A stretch of DNA of 64,000 bases from Bin25 sp026709415 (lineage in GTDB: Bacteria; Bacteroidota; Bacteroidia; Flavobacteriales; Flavobacteriaceae): the NCBI GenBank assembly GCA_965200045.1, contig OZ241330.1, positions 1,178,001 to 1,242,000 on the forward strand. The letters run 5' to 3'. The translations under genes were made by a program, and so were the position numbers. Below are positions 41,990 to 51,418 of the stretch, piece after piece; within the stretch, counting starts at the first letter, position 1; the number at the start of each line of letters is the position of its first letter. The notes beneath the pieces are model-generated. The model did not search any database. It was not told where the DNA came from and saw only the letters and a program-made list of their open reading frames with translations.

Positions 41990-43036
41990 GTGGATGTGCT
42001 CTTAAATCACTTAAGCCTTCAAGAATCACAAAGTAGTTCAGCGATTGAAAACATCGTCACTACCAATGACCAAATTTACCGTTCATTTGCCTTAAAAGAG
42101 CAAAAAACGCCTGAGATTGAAGAAGTCTTAACGTACCGTCAAGCCTTATGGTCTGGTTATGAATATATTCAAAAGAAACCTTTAGATCGAAACGTCTTTA
42201 TTCATATCACACAAACGATTAAAAACAACACAAAAGGCATTCGAGATGGTCAAGAAAACACCCGATTAACGGATGGTTTGGGACGTGTCATTTATATACC
42301 ACCACAAGATAAAGCTCACATTGACGCTTTATTACAAAATTTGGAATCTTATATTCAACAAAAAAATGGTTTAGACCCGTTAATTAAAATGGGGATTATC
42401 CATTATCAATACGAATCCATTCACCCGTTTCCCGATGGCAATGGGCGTTCAGGACGCATCACTAATATTTTATATTTGTTGCAACAAAAAAAAATCGAAT
42501 ATCCGATTTCATATTTAAGTCGATACATTATGAACCGTCAATCGGAGTATTATCGAGGTTTCGAAAAAGTCAAACAACAAAACGATTGGTACGCTTGGTT
42601 AACCTATTTATTGAATGGTATTCGAGAAACCGCTGATTACACTTACCAACAAGTGTTGGACATTCATCAATTGCAATTAGCTACCGAAAAAATCATCAGT
42701 CACTTATCCTTGAAAAAAATCAATCCCCCATCATTCACAAAAGCTCTATATACCCAACCCTATTGTCGTTTAAAAAATTTCATTACGGATCAAATGAAAT
42801 CCAAAAAATCCATCATGTCTTATTTGGAAAGATTCATTACCATGGGTCTATTAGAAAAAGAAAAAACATCTTATGGTTTTATCTATAAGAATATCCCTTT
42901 GAGTTGTGCCTTACAACAAACAGAAATGAGTCGTACCTTATTTCAATTGTTTCACCAATACGGCTATCGGAAACATTATCAATATATACCTCGTGCGCTT
43001 GTATCGAAACCAAAAGGGGATGTTAGTTCCAAATAA
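41990..43036 (+). CDS. Fic-family protein with C-terminal winged helix
   Basis: A 348-residue Fic protein with the full catalytic motif HPFPDGNGRSGR (His145 to Arg156) and the N-terminal inhibitory motif SSAIEN (residues 16-21). The C-terminus carries a winged-helix-like stretch (SYLERFITMGLLEKEK). It should be able to AMPylate a target, restrained by its own inhibitory helix. The start is a GTG, and the frame is open about 45 codons upstream without an ATG. Family members usually have a longer N-terminus, so the 5' end may have been replaced. It stands among mobile remnants, next to a dead HEPN/MNT pair. Confidence 0.88.
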   Translation: MDVLLNHLSLQESQSSSAIENIVTTNDQIYRSFALKEQKTPEIEEVLTYRQALWSGYEYIQKKPLDRNVFIHITQTIKNNTKGIRDGQENTRLTDGLGRVIYIPPQDKAHIDALLQNLESYIQQKNGLDPLIKMGIIHYQYESIHPFPDGNGRSGRITNILYLLQQKKIEYPISYLSRYIMNRQSEYYRGFEKVKQQNDWYAWLTYLLNGIRETADYTYQQVLDIHQLQLATEKIISHLSLKKINPPSFTKALYTQPYCRLKNFITDQMKSKKSIMSYLERFITMGLLEKEKTSYGFIYKNIPLSCALQQTEMSRTLFQLFHQYGYRKHYQYIPRALVSKPKGDVSSK

Positions 43037-43108
43037 CAAAACCAACAACAATCATCATCTTTATCGCGATAATAATTTCATTCTATTTTTTAGAAAAGCA
43101 GGTTCTGT

Positions 43109-44431
43109 CTAATATAGAGTATACCGTTCTCTTTTTAATTCATTGACAACCTGTTCAAGGGCTATTTTACGAGAGCCTTTAAACAAAAGATATTTTATTT
43201 TTTGTTGATTCATGATTTTCAATAATGAACCCACAACATTTTGAGCCGATTCAAAAGTTTTGACTCTAGGGTCGGTAAACTGGCAACTCGGGAAAATATC
43301 TCCCACTAAATAGATAAAATTCAAATCAGAATCTATACATCGGTCAAGAATATTCTGATGTTCTTTTTCTTGAAACGCTCCCAATTCAAGCATATCACCT
43401 AATACAACACCAGATTTATTTTGATCTATTGACAAAAAAGAATCCAAAGCAGCATGCATACTATCAGGATTGGCATTGTAAGCATCTAGAAAGATATCAA
43501 CCTCATTAATTCTGAGGGTTTGAGATCGATTATTTTTTGGCTTATATCTGTACAAAGCTTTTCCAATATCTGATAACGGAACTTCCAAAATATGACCTAA
43601 ATTGACCGCAGCTCCTACATTAGGAAAGTTATATGCCCCATAAAGATTGGTTTTGAATTCGATACCCAAATAAAAGATCGTTACTTTTTTTGTTTTTTCT
43701 TCCAAACGACATACCAATTCGGAATCTTTTTTTTGAACGCCAAACGAATAAAGATTATTATAATTAGAAGTGTGTTTTATTTGTATAGGATCATCTTGAT
43801 TAATTATGATATATTTTTCATTCCGTTTTAAATATTGATAAAGTTCTGTTTTTCCTTTAATGACCCCTTCTAGGTTTCTAAAACCTTCAAGATGGGCTTT
43901 ACCAAAATTGGTGATGTATCCATAATCAGGTTCTGCAATTTTACAGAGTGATGCAATTTCACCGACAGCACTAGCCCCCATTTCAATGATGCCAAATTCT
44001 GTTTTATCGGTCAGTTTTAAAAGCGTCAATGGCACACCAATATGATTGTTGTAATTACCCTCGGTCGCAATTGTATCATATCTCGTTTCAAGTACCGATT
44101 TTATTAATTCTTTTGTCGTTGTTTTGCCGTTGCTACCGGTGATGGCAATAATGTTAGCGTCACAGCTCAACCGCCTATGAAAGTTGGCTAATTTTTGTAG
44201 TGTTTTTAAAACATCTTTAACTAAGATTATTTTTTTATTTGGATGACTGACTTTTCCTTTTTCAGCCACCACATAAGCACCCCCCTTGGATAAGGCTTGA
44301 TGTATGAATTGATGCCCATCAGTGTTTTGTCCTTGAAGTGCAAAAAATAGATTGCCTTTTTTTAATGTGCGAGTATCTATAGAAACCCCAGTTGATTCTG
44401 AGAATTTTTCGTGAAGTTCAAAAAGATTCAT
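43109..44431 (-). CDS. murF: UDP-N-acetylmuramoyl-tripeptide--D-alanyl-D-alanine ligase
   Basis: A complete 440-residue Mur ligase. The N-terminal substrate domain (SIDTRTLKKGNLFFALQG) and the ATP-binding P-loop ITGSNGKTTTKE at residues 97-108 are followed by the central-domain EMGASAVGEI, ITNFGKAHLEGF and the C-terminal DAYNANPDSM, all typical of MurF. It adds D-Ala-D-Ala to the muramyl tripeptide in the cytoplasm. In Flavobacteriia murF commonly neighbours gldJ, and the frameshifted gene upstream here is the gldJ-like one. Confidence 0.95.
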   Translation of the reverse strand: MNLFELHEKFSESTGVSIDTRTLKKGNLFFALQGQNTDGHQFIHQALSKGGAYVVAEKGKVSHPNKKIILVKDVLKTLQKLANFHRRLSCDANIIAITGSNGKTTTKELIKSVLETRYDTIATEGNYNNHIGVPLTLLKLTDKTEFGIIEMGASAVGEIASLCKIAEPDYGYITNFGKAHLEGFRNLEGVIKGKTELYQYLKRNEKYIIINQDDPIQIKHTSNYNNLYSFGVQKKDSELVCRLEEKTKKVTIFYLGIEFKTNLYGAYNFPNVGAAVNLGHILEVPLSDIGKALYRYKPKNNRSQTLRINEVDIFLDAYNANPDSMHAALDSFLSIDQNKSGVVLGDMLELGAFQEKEHQNILDRCIDSDLNFIYLVGDIFPSCQFTDPRVKTFESAQNVVGSLLKIMNQQKIKYLLFKGSRKIALEQVVNELKRERYTLY

Positions 44432-44539
44432 GAATTGAAAAAAGTGTTAGAGTCATTTTTGACAACTTATGATAATTGGTATTAGAAGTTCCAAAGAATA
44501 TACCAAATATTAACATCGATATAATTAACGTCTAGTAAT

Positions 44540-45850
44540 AGATCGACTTCCTTTATGATAATCCCAAAAAGTGTAAACACATCTAAACCCAACGTTTGTC
44601 GATAGATATTATGGCAGAAATTTTTTTTGGCTAGATCCAACCAATAGGTATCTTTCCATGCCCCTCCTTTATAAATTCTTGATTAGATATCGGTCTTGAT
44701 CTAATTTTAGATGTATTATTTCTTCCATTTTCATCAAAAATCAATTGAATATATCTTGGAATATCATACCTCGGATTATCGATATGGATCCTCGAAAATA
44801 TTTCATTATCTGTGAATTCTGAATATTGAATTCTTTCAGTTGGAGATTCAATTATAGGCCTTTCATTGGGAAGAGTATCAATCTGAAAATGTTCGTTGAG
44901 AATGAGGGGAACTCTCCCATCACGCTTGATAACTTCTTTTAAAAAAGTATTTTTTCTATAATAATTCAAATCTTTGTTTTGGTTATCAATAGGTGGTCCG
45001 TGTGTATCCAAAACCCATTCAGAAACATTTCCAAGCATATCGTATAGTCCTAAATCATTAGCAGAAACGATTTTACATTTGTAATGATTGAGGCGTTAGT
45101 TGAGGTAGTTTTAAAATTTAAAGGGAAATGTCCATTTTGACCAATTTTTGCAGCGTATTCCCATTCGGGCCCTCTTGGTAATCGATATTTCGGTTTTTCA
45201 AGCCCTGATCTAAATGAGGTCATTAAATTGATAGGGTTATCAACATTGACATCACTAAATGGAGCTAGTAATGCCTCACTTTCTTGTTCAAAAAGCGTTT
45301 CAGGAGCCTTCAAAAAGACAGAGGTATTGAAATCTTGTTGATGGTTATTGATAAGAATAGCTTCGTTGGCCCAATCGGTTCGCCATTCAGCATATGCTGG
45401 ACTTCCAAAATAAAATTGAGTGGATTCTTCAAAATATCCAAGGGGGGTTTTCCACATCGATGAATCTGGTAGTGCACTTTCATGAATCGATTTATTCAGT
45501 GAATTCAAATTTGGAAAGGCTCCTTTTAACCAACCGACATACTCTAAGTACGTGGCATTGGTTACTTCAGTTTCATCCATAAAAAACGACTTTACAATCT
45601 GTTCTGTGGGTCTTTGGTTCCACCCACTAAACACATCATCGTTTACCAATCCTTTAATAAAGTTGTCACCCCCTTCGATAAAAACAAGCCCTTCACGACA
45701 CTGCCGTTTGGCTGGCTCTCTCTGACTTTCAGCCTTAACAACAAAATTTCTTTTATCAGAACCATATGATGTGAAACTCGGGGATAAAACAACAAGCATT
45801 ATTAATGAAGTCGCAAAATGTTTCATTAAAAAATCATCACAACTTTCCAA
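44540..45850 (-). pseudogene. GldJ-like gene (FGE-sulfatase fold), frameshifted
   Basis: Two ORFs (45050-45850 and 44631-45038) are parts of one protein related to the gliding/type IX secretion protein GldJ. Landmarks in order are FMDETEVTNATYLEYV, ALPDSSMW, PKYRLPRGPEWEYAA, then in the next frame NDLGLYDMLGNVSEWV and NYYRKNTF, then KGGAWKDTYWLD and GFRCVYTFW in further frames. At least three frameshifts are needed; one, near 45075, would be repaired by a single extra T in a TTT run. The ATG at 45826 starts an ordinary signal peptide rather than the lipoprotein signal expected for GldJ. Position beside murF supports orthology. If real, the gene is dead. Confidence 0.7.
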
Positions 45851-46444
45851 AGCAAAATAAAGGAATTCTAGCTTAAAGACAACCTAATTACAATTTAAAC
45901 TATTGAAGTTCTACAGAAATAATCATTTTATTTGTCAATACTTAAAACGCAATTAAATTCATAACTAATTCATAATCAGTTTTCTATCGTTAGGTGCTAG
46001 TGACGGGTTACTTTTAAAATCTGTCGTGAAATTTGTGAATTGACAAAAATCCCCGCCGAAATACTCAAAATACCATCACCAAAGAAGCCCTCTGTGATCT
46101 TTTAATCAGAATTGGCCAATTAACTCAATCAACAACATTCAGTGGTGTGATTAGCAGATGTCCTTGATGGCTCTTAATTTCAGAAATCTTTTGAACGCTT
46201 GTATGTTAAAATAAGACTTTCAGCAAAACAAATCTGTGGGATGGTAGGGTAAATGATGCCTAATTGATCTATCATTTATGGAGATGAAAGAGTATTCAAA
46301 CAATGGATATAAATTCCTTGCACGTAGTATTTTATTGAATCTCTATTCATGGAGTACAACCACTTTTTATTTTACGGTCTGGTAGCCTACTTCTAGAATT
46401 TTTTCAATTTTATGAACGTTATCATGTTGGACTTTAAGCCTTGG
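45851..46444. other. Gene-free stretch near the proposed inversion breakpoint
   Basis: About 590 bp without a convincing ORF, tRNA or terminator. It follows the stop of the atpI-like gene, where atpB would be expected. The sequence may mark the junction of a rearrangement, but no repeat linking it to the 34-kb side was seen. Confidence 0.5.
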
Positions 46445-46831
46445 TTATAGAGATTTGACTCCAAAATAATGTAACCCTGCTATAAAAAGTATTATAGCTA
46501 TGAACAAGGGAGCGAAAAAAGTCCATTTTTCCCAATCGTAAATTTCATTGTCAAGCATAAATCGGGGTTTGAAATATGAAAAATATAATACTATTTTCCC
46601 CAAAAGCACTCCAAAATAAATCAGGAGTGGAAGCTGTGCATTAATTTTTAAAACAAAATGTAGTACAGCAATAGTCATTATAAGAACTCCTCCATGAATC
46701 AGATAGCTTATCCAAATACTGGGGACAATTGGAAGTAAATCATGCATAGACAAAAAGTAATAATGAATCAATCCACTTGAGAGAAAAACGATAAAAACCA
46801 ACAGCGAAAAATGAATAAAGAACTTAGACAA
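46445..46831 (-). CDS. AtpI-like small membrane protein
   Basis: A 128-residue protein with four hydrophobic segments (FSLLVFIVFLSSGLIHYYF, IHGGVLIMTIAVLHFVL, PLLIYFGVLLGKIVLYF, FFAPLFIAIILFIAGLHYF). In Bacteroidota a protein of this kind stands between AtpZ and AtpB and is taken as the AtpI counterpart. Here it directly follows atpZ (adjacent codons), but atpB is 12 kb away in opposite orientation. Assignment rests on topology and position. Confidence 0.6.
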   Translation of the reverse strand: MSKFFIHFSLLVFIVFLSSGLIHYYFLSMHDLLPIVPSIWISYLIHGGVLIMTIAVLHFVLKINAQLPLLIYFGVLLGKIVLYFSYFKPRFMLDNEIYDWEKWTFFAPLFIAIILFIAGLHYFGVKSL

Positions 46832-47035
46832 TTATCGAAATTTTTTAGTTTGTCTGTAGATACTAATGATAATAACAATCATACCGATGGTAACTAGTCC
46901 AAAAGTGTATATTTTATCTTGGTTGTTGTATTTGTGATCTAACCATAGTCCTATGCGAACACTCAAAAACATTACTATTGCAACTTGAAACACCAAGCTA
47001 CTGAACAGAAACCAATTTCTATAAGAACTATTCAT
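46832..47035 (-). CDS. atpZ: AtpZ/AtpI-family F0F1 ATP synthase accessory protein
   Basis: A 67-residue protein with two hydrophobic helices and the family pattern F-Q-x-x-x-x-M-F-x-x-x-R-x-G-x-W-L-D (SSLVFQVAIVMFLSV and IGLWLDHKY) followed by a C-terminal helix and basic tail. AtpZ/AtpI proteins assist c-ring assembly or cation supply for the ATP synthase. It is 26 bp after the bactofilin gene. Confidence 0.8.
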   Translation of the reverse strand: MNSSYRNWFLFSSLVFQVAIVMFLSVRIGLWLDHKYNNQDKIYTFGLVTIGMIVIIISIYRQTKKFR

Positions 47036-47061
47036 AAAGGTGTCGTAGAGTCAGAATTCTT

Positions 47062-47388
47062 CTATTCTGAAAGAATACATTTCCCTTTAAAACTTGCCCC
47101 TTGTTCAATACTCAAATGGGTATAATGTAAATTTCCATTGACTTGGGCGGTTGGAGATAAAGAAATCTTTTTACTGGCCGTTAAATCTCCTTCAAATGTT
47201 CCGTGGATATCGATACAATGGCTTTTAATATTTCCTTGAACTTTTGAATTTTCGCCCATAAAAACATTGCCATTTGTCACGATATTCCCTTTAATTTCTC
47301 CATCAATATGAATGTCAGATTTTGAAGTGAAGTTTCCGTTTATGAGATTTTGCTTATCTAATGTTGTTTTAAACTTGGATCCCATCAA
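47062..47388 (-). CDS. Bactofilin (polymer-forming cytoskeletal protein)
   Basis: A 108-residue DUF583 bactofilin with the repeating right-handed beta-helix pattern (IDGEIKGNIVTNGNVFMGEN, VQGNIKSHCIDIHG, GTFEGDLTASKKI, AQVNGNLHY). It is cytoplasmic or membrane-associated and helps shape or polar organisation. Its place between an SprE-like gene and atpZ is the usual arrangement in Flavobacteriia. Confidence 0.92.
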   Translation of the reverse strand: MMGSKFKTTLDKQNLINGNFTSKSDIHIDGEIKGNIVTNGNVFMGENSKVQGNIKSHCIDIHGTFEGDLTASKKISLSPTAQVNGNLHYTHLSIEQGASFKGKCILSE

Positions 47389-47465
47389 TGATTTTTTACA
47401 AAATTAAATATTTTAAAAAGTTGTCAAACTTGAAATTTTGATTTTCTACCTATGCTAGAAGAATT

Positions 47466-49133
47466 TTATAATTCTTCTAATTTATTTTCTAATTCATAAT
47501 AAGAGTCAGTATTTTCTGTGTTTGAAAAATAAATTTCACGCCTTTCTAATAGTGCTTTGGACTGTTCTATCAAACCAAATAAGCGATACAAATGGATTAA
47601 CTCAATGGTCTTTTGGGTAATTTGTTGATTGGCATCAACCAAATCGTTTTTGAATTCAAAAACTTTTTTCTTGTACTGACTCCATAGAATCTCTTTTTCT
47701 TGTAGGGTGATTTGAGTAGAAGAGAAGTCAACGCGTTGTTGGTAAGTTCCTTCTAGAAACGCGCCGTATCGCCAATTATCCCTATTGGGTCTTTCACCCC
47801 ATTGATTTTTAAAAATTTGGGGGTCCCCCAAAAATTCCAACAATTCTCTGTTTATTGGAATATCTGATGAATTATTAGCTGTAGTTGTACTCTGGGCTAG
47901 AGACCATGTTTTTTCGAGATTTTGATTGAAATGAAGATTTAATTCTTTTTCAGTCATAACTGTTAAGTCAATCGAATCGATAATCATTTTAATCTCATGA
48001 TCCAGATCGATAAGTTTGACTAATGAATTTCGTTGATGAATCAGCAATGTATCATTAGACGATTCATATTTAGTAATTGCATTCAATGAAGCTAAAGCAT
48101 CTATAAAATTTTCAGCTTCTAATTCCATGCGGTAGATTGAATTCAGATTGTTTTGGATTGTGAATCGATCAATCCTTTGAGAATGATTTGATAACAGAAA
48201 AAATTCTTTGGCTTTTTGAAATTGGTTTTGACTGTAAAAGTGATTTCCCAATTTATTATGAATGTAATAGTCAAACTTTCGGAAATTTTTGTTTTCTAAT
48301 AATTCATTGTACTGGATCAACCGGGTTTGGTCAGATAGATTTTGATCATACTTGATGATTGCTAATTTTCCATGGAGTGCATAAAGAGGATTTGAGTTTT
48401 GATTGGCCAATCGTTTGAAATATTCCATGGCCTTGTCGTATTGATTCAACTGAACTAAAACATTGGCAAAAGTGAATTGGGTTCTGAATTGATTTTTTTT
48501 AAGATGGTCTAATATCTTTTGAATAACCTTCGAGGCGAGCTCATAGTCTTTTTCATCCAAATATGCTTGGGCAAGTAATTTTTGCAAGGCTGATTTCTCT
48601 GCATCCCCAATAAAACTTGAATTTTGGAACTCTTTAATCATTTGAATGGCCTCTTGATTTTGATCTTCGGTTAGAAGTGTTTTGATGATCCAATAAAGCA
48701 ATTCAAATTCTAATGAGGATTCTACTTTTTGAAATTCAATCTGATTTAAAAATTCAAGATTAGGGGCTTCCTTATTTTGGAAATAACACGATTTTAAAAG
48801 CATCAAATGAGCTTTCAGTATATGCGATTGCTCCCAAATAGGTTTATTTTCGATGGTGTGCAACTCCAAAACAGTGGTGGCTCTATTTTCCGCAAAAGAA
48901 AAATAACGACTTAATTCATTTGAATAAGTTCGATCAATTAAACTGATATCATAAAAGTTCGGAACATGATCTTGATTTAATTTTTCAATCCCTAGTTCTA
49001 ATGATTTATTTCCGTTATAAAGCAAATTGTAATTCGATGCTATTTTGTGATAGTATTGTTGGTTAAATAAACCACAACTATTAGAAATCAATAACAAAAC
49101 GAAAATCAAGTACCCCTCCCCTCGTTTATGCAC
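47466..49133 (-). CDS. SprE/PorW-like TPR lipoprotein (type IX secretion/gliding associated)
   Basis: A 555-residue lipoprotein (lipobox SNSC) made of TPR-like helical pairs (for example FANVLVQLNQYDKAMEYFKR, KLGNHFYSQNQFQKAKEFF). The segment NYNLLYNGNKSLELGIEKLN near the start and the WGERPNRDNWR motif near residue 460 are typical of SprE/PorW homologues, which are needed for gliding and type IX secretion. The protein seems shorter than the best-studied SprE, so parts of the TPR array may be lost. The next gene is bactofilin, as expected. Given the broken gldJ-like gene nearby, its function here is uncertain. Confidence 0.7.
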   Translation of the reverse strand: MHKRGEGYLIFVLLLISNSCGLFNQQYYHKIASNYNLLYNGNKSLELGIEKLNQDHVPNFYDISLIDRTYSNELSRYFSFAENRATTVLELHTIENKPIWEQSHILKAHLMLLKSCYFQNKEAPNLEFLNQIEFQKVESSLEFELLYWIIKTLLTEDQNQEAIQMIKEFQNSSFIGDAEKSALQKLLAQAYLDEKDYELASKVIQKILDHLKKNQFRTQFTFANVLVQLNQYDKAMEYFKRLANQNSNPLYALHGKLAIIKYDQNLSDQTRLIQYNELLENKNFRKFDYYIHNKLGNHFYSQNQFQKAKEFFLLSNHSQRIDRFTIQNNLNSIYRMELEAENFIDALASLNAITKYESSNDTLLIHQRNSLVKLIDLDHEIKMIIDSIDLTVMTEKELNLHFNQNLEKTWSLAQSTTTANNSSDIPINRELLEFLGDPQIFKNQWGERPNRDNWRYGAFLEGTYQQRVDFSSTQITLQEKEILWSQYKKKVFEFKNDLVDANQQITQKTIELIHLYRLFGLIEQSKALLERREIYFSNTENTDSYYELENKLEEL

Positions 49134-49171
49134 CTTTTTTAATTGATATATTCATTGTTTAATGTTCAGGT

Positions 49172-51187
49172 TCAAATTTCAAGACTGATGCCAATATAGT
49201 AGGTTCTCAATGGAGCTGGTTCATAAAAGCGGTTTCCAAACGCATTGATTCGGAGGTTGTCTGAGTAATTTTCATTAAATAAATTTTGAACTCCAAAAAT
49301 GAGGTTGAGGTCATTGTTTAATGCTTTTAAACTGTGTTTTCCAGAAAGATCAAATACTTGATAGGGGTCAATTTTCACTTGGTTAGAGTCATCGGCATAA
49401 AGGTTTCCAATCAAGGACCCTTTGAATACAAATTTCCAAGAACCCAACTGATGACTTTCTATGTGAACGTTTAATTGTTGAAGCGGAAGTCCAGGAAGAC
49501 GATTCCCTGATAAATCCACGCCATCGAGTGTATATTCTTGAAAACTAATATCAGAATAAGAGTAAGCTAATTTGCCAATAAAATGTTTGAACCCTTGTCT
49601 ATAAAACAATTCAATTCCAGTACGTTGGGTTTTACCACTATTTCTGTATAAAGTACGATTAGATAATGAGGAATCTTCGTAGGGAATGATTTCATTGGAA
49701 GTGATAATATGAAACAAAACAAACTCCAATTGGGTTAATGATTGTTGAAGTTTCCATCCAATTTCATAATTCCAGGCTCTATTCGGATTTAAGTCAAAAT
49801 TCAACCCCTCCACGATTAAATTAGAAGAAAACTCACTCAGGGTAGGGGTTTCAAAGCTGCTTGAACTATGAATAAACAATAGATTACGCCCAAGTTTATA
49901 ACCAAGTCCAATCGTTGGATTCCATGATTTAAACGTTTTATTGGAATCTATAGAACTAGCCCCAATAGTTTGTTGATTATATCCCAACCCTCCTTGAATT
50001 GTCAACGCTTTATGCTCCCATATTCCAGTCCAAAACAAAGAACTAGAAGAAAATGTTTCGGTCTGATCAAAAGTTATTTCCCCTTTTACGCCATCATTAT
50101 TTTCAAATCTCTTTCTTTCATCGTTTTGGTCATTGTATTCAAAGCCAAATTGCATTTCAAAGTTTTGTTTTTCATATGAAAGGCGACTATTCATTCCAAA
50201 GTAAAACCGGTCTAGAGAGACAACCCCACCATTGAAAAATGGAAGTTGGCCATAAAAATCTCTTCGAGATAAATATCCACTATTGATTAAAGACCAGGCG
50301 TTATCGAATTGATAATTCCATGTGCTTCCTAATTTGAAATGTTGGATGGTTTCATAGGCATTAAATTGCAAATTCCTAGATCGTGCTTGGGTTCTACTTT
50401 GTTGATATTCTGAAAAGGTCAGCCCTCCAGAATCTTCTGCAATGGGACTATCAGTAAAATTTATTTGACTTTGAATAACCGAATGGTTATTGAAATGATG
50501 AGAGACTTTCGCATTAAAAACACGTTGTTTGTATTGACTATGATCTCGATAGCCATCAGAATTGGTGATACTCTGATAAAAAACCGCAGAGGTAGCATCA
50601 TTTTTTAATCCAACAATCGCCTCTAGCGAGTTCAAATTGTTTGCTCCGTGAGTATATCTGATGTGTGCTTTTTTATCGATGAGGCTATCGATGGTGGTCA
50701 TATAAATTACCCCACCAGCAGCATTGCCATAGATGCTAGCCGATGGACTTCTGAGAACCTCAATGGTTTTTAATAATCCCAAGGGTATGTTATCCACTTG
50801 ACCTTGGCCATCTGGAGTGGTTTCTGGAATACCATCTACTACAAGCTTGATGCCTCGAATACCAAATGCAGCTCGTGAGCCAAATCCTCTTATGGAGATT
50901 CGAATGTCCTGGGCATAATTGTTCTTATTGAGACTAAATACACTGGGGACTTCACTAATGTATTCTCCTAGCGAAACTTGACTTTTTAAATTTTGATTAT
51001 CAAAGAGTTGCACTTGAGTGACGGCGCTAGGAATTTCTTGATTGATGGCATTTAGTTTTAATGCATGAAGTTCAATAGTTGAAAGAGAAATGATGGAATC
51101 AAGTTGATTTTGACTATAAAGATTAGTACTAAGAAAGAAAACAAACGCTATAGAAGTCAATCGTTGAAGCGGATAAAATTGATGCAT
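49172..51187 (-). CDS. TonB-dependent receptor (siderophore/metal or vitamin type)
   Basis: A 671-residue outer-membrane receptor. After a signal peptide (ending near LYSQ) the plug domain shows EVPSVFSLNKN, ISIRGFGSRAAFGIRGIKL and VLRSPSASIYGNAAGGVI, followed by a barrel of about 500 residues and a C-terminal YYIGISLEI. It lacks the SusC-type N-terminal domain and has no SusD partner. The family transports ferric siderophores, cobalamin or similar. It lies 38 bp upstream of the SprE-like gene and may share its transcript. Confidence 0.9.
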   Translation of the reverse strand: MHQFYPLQRLTSIAFVFFLSTNLYSQNQLDSIISLSTIELHALKLNAINQEIPSAVTQVQLFDNQNLKSQVSLGEYISEVPSVFSLNKNNYAQDIRISIRGFGSRAAFGIRGIKLVVDGIPETTPDGQGQVDNIPLGLLKTIEVLRSPSASIYGNAAGGVIYMTTIDSLIDKKAHIRYTHGANNLNSLEAIVGLKNDATSAVFYQSITNSDGYRDHSQYKQRVFNAKVSHHFNNHSVIQSQINFTDSPIAEDSGGLTFSEYQQSRTQARSRNLQFNAYETIQHFKLGSTWNYQFDNAWSLINSGYLSRRDFYGQLPFFNGGVVSLDRFYFGMNSRLSYEKQNFEMQFGFEYNDQNDERKRFENNDGVKGEITFDQTETFSSSSLFWTGIWEHKALTIQGGLGYNQQTIGASSIDSNKTFKSWNPTIGLGYKLGRNLLFIHSSSSFETPTLSEFSSNLIVEGLNFDLNPNRAWNYEIGWKLQQSLTQLEFVLFHIITSNEIIPYEDSSLSNRTLYRNSGKTQRTGIELFYRQGFKHFIGKLAYSYSDISFQEYTLDGVDLSGNRLPGLPLQQLNVHIESHQLGSWKFVFKGSLIGNLYADDSNQVKIDPYQVFDLSGKHSLKALNNDLNLIFGVQNLFNENYSDNLRINAFGNRFYEPAPLRTYYIGISLEI

Positions 51188-51418
51188 GTGGTCTATGTCT
51201 AACTACTTTTTAGTGGTTTGTATGGGAATCTCATTGAGTTTCAAAACTGAAGTAAATGGGTTTAACGCTATAGCATGAATTAGTTGATTCCAAAAAAATA
51301 AGGCTATCAACATTGGTGCGTGACGAACATCATGTTTAAATGAACTTTCAGAACTCTAGTGAACTGAGGAGCCCTTGAGATCATTTAATTGTCCAAACTC
51401 ACAAATCTTTTATGCTTT

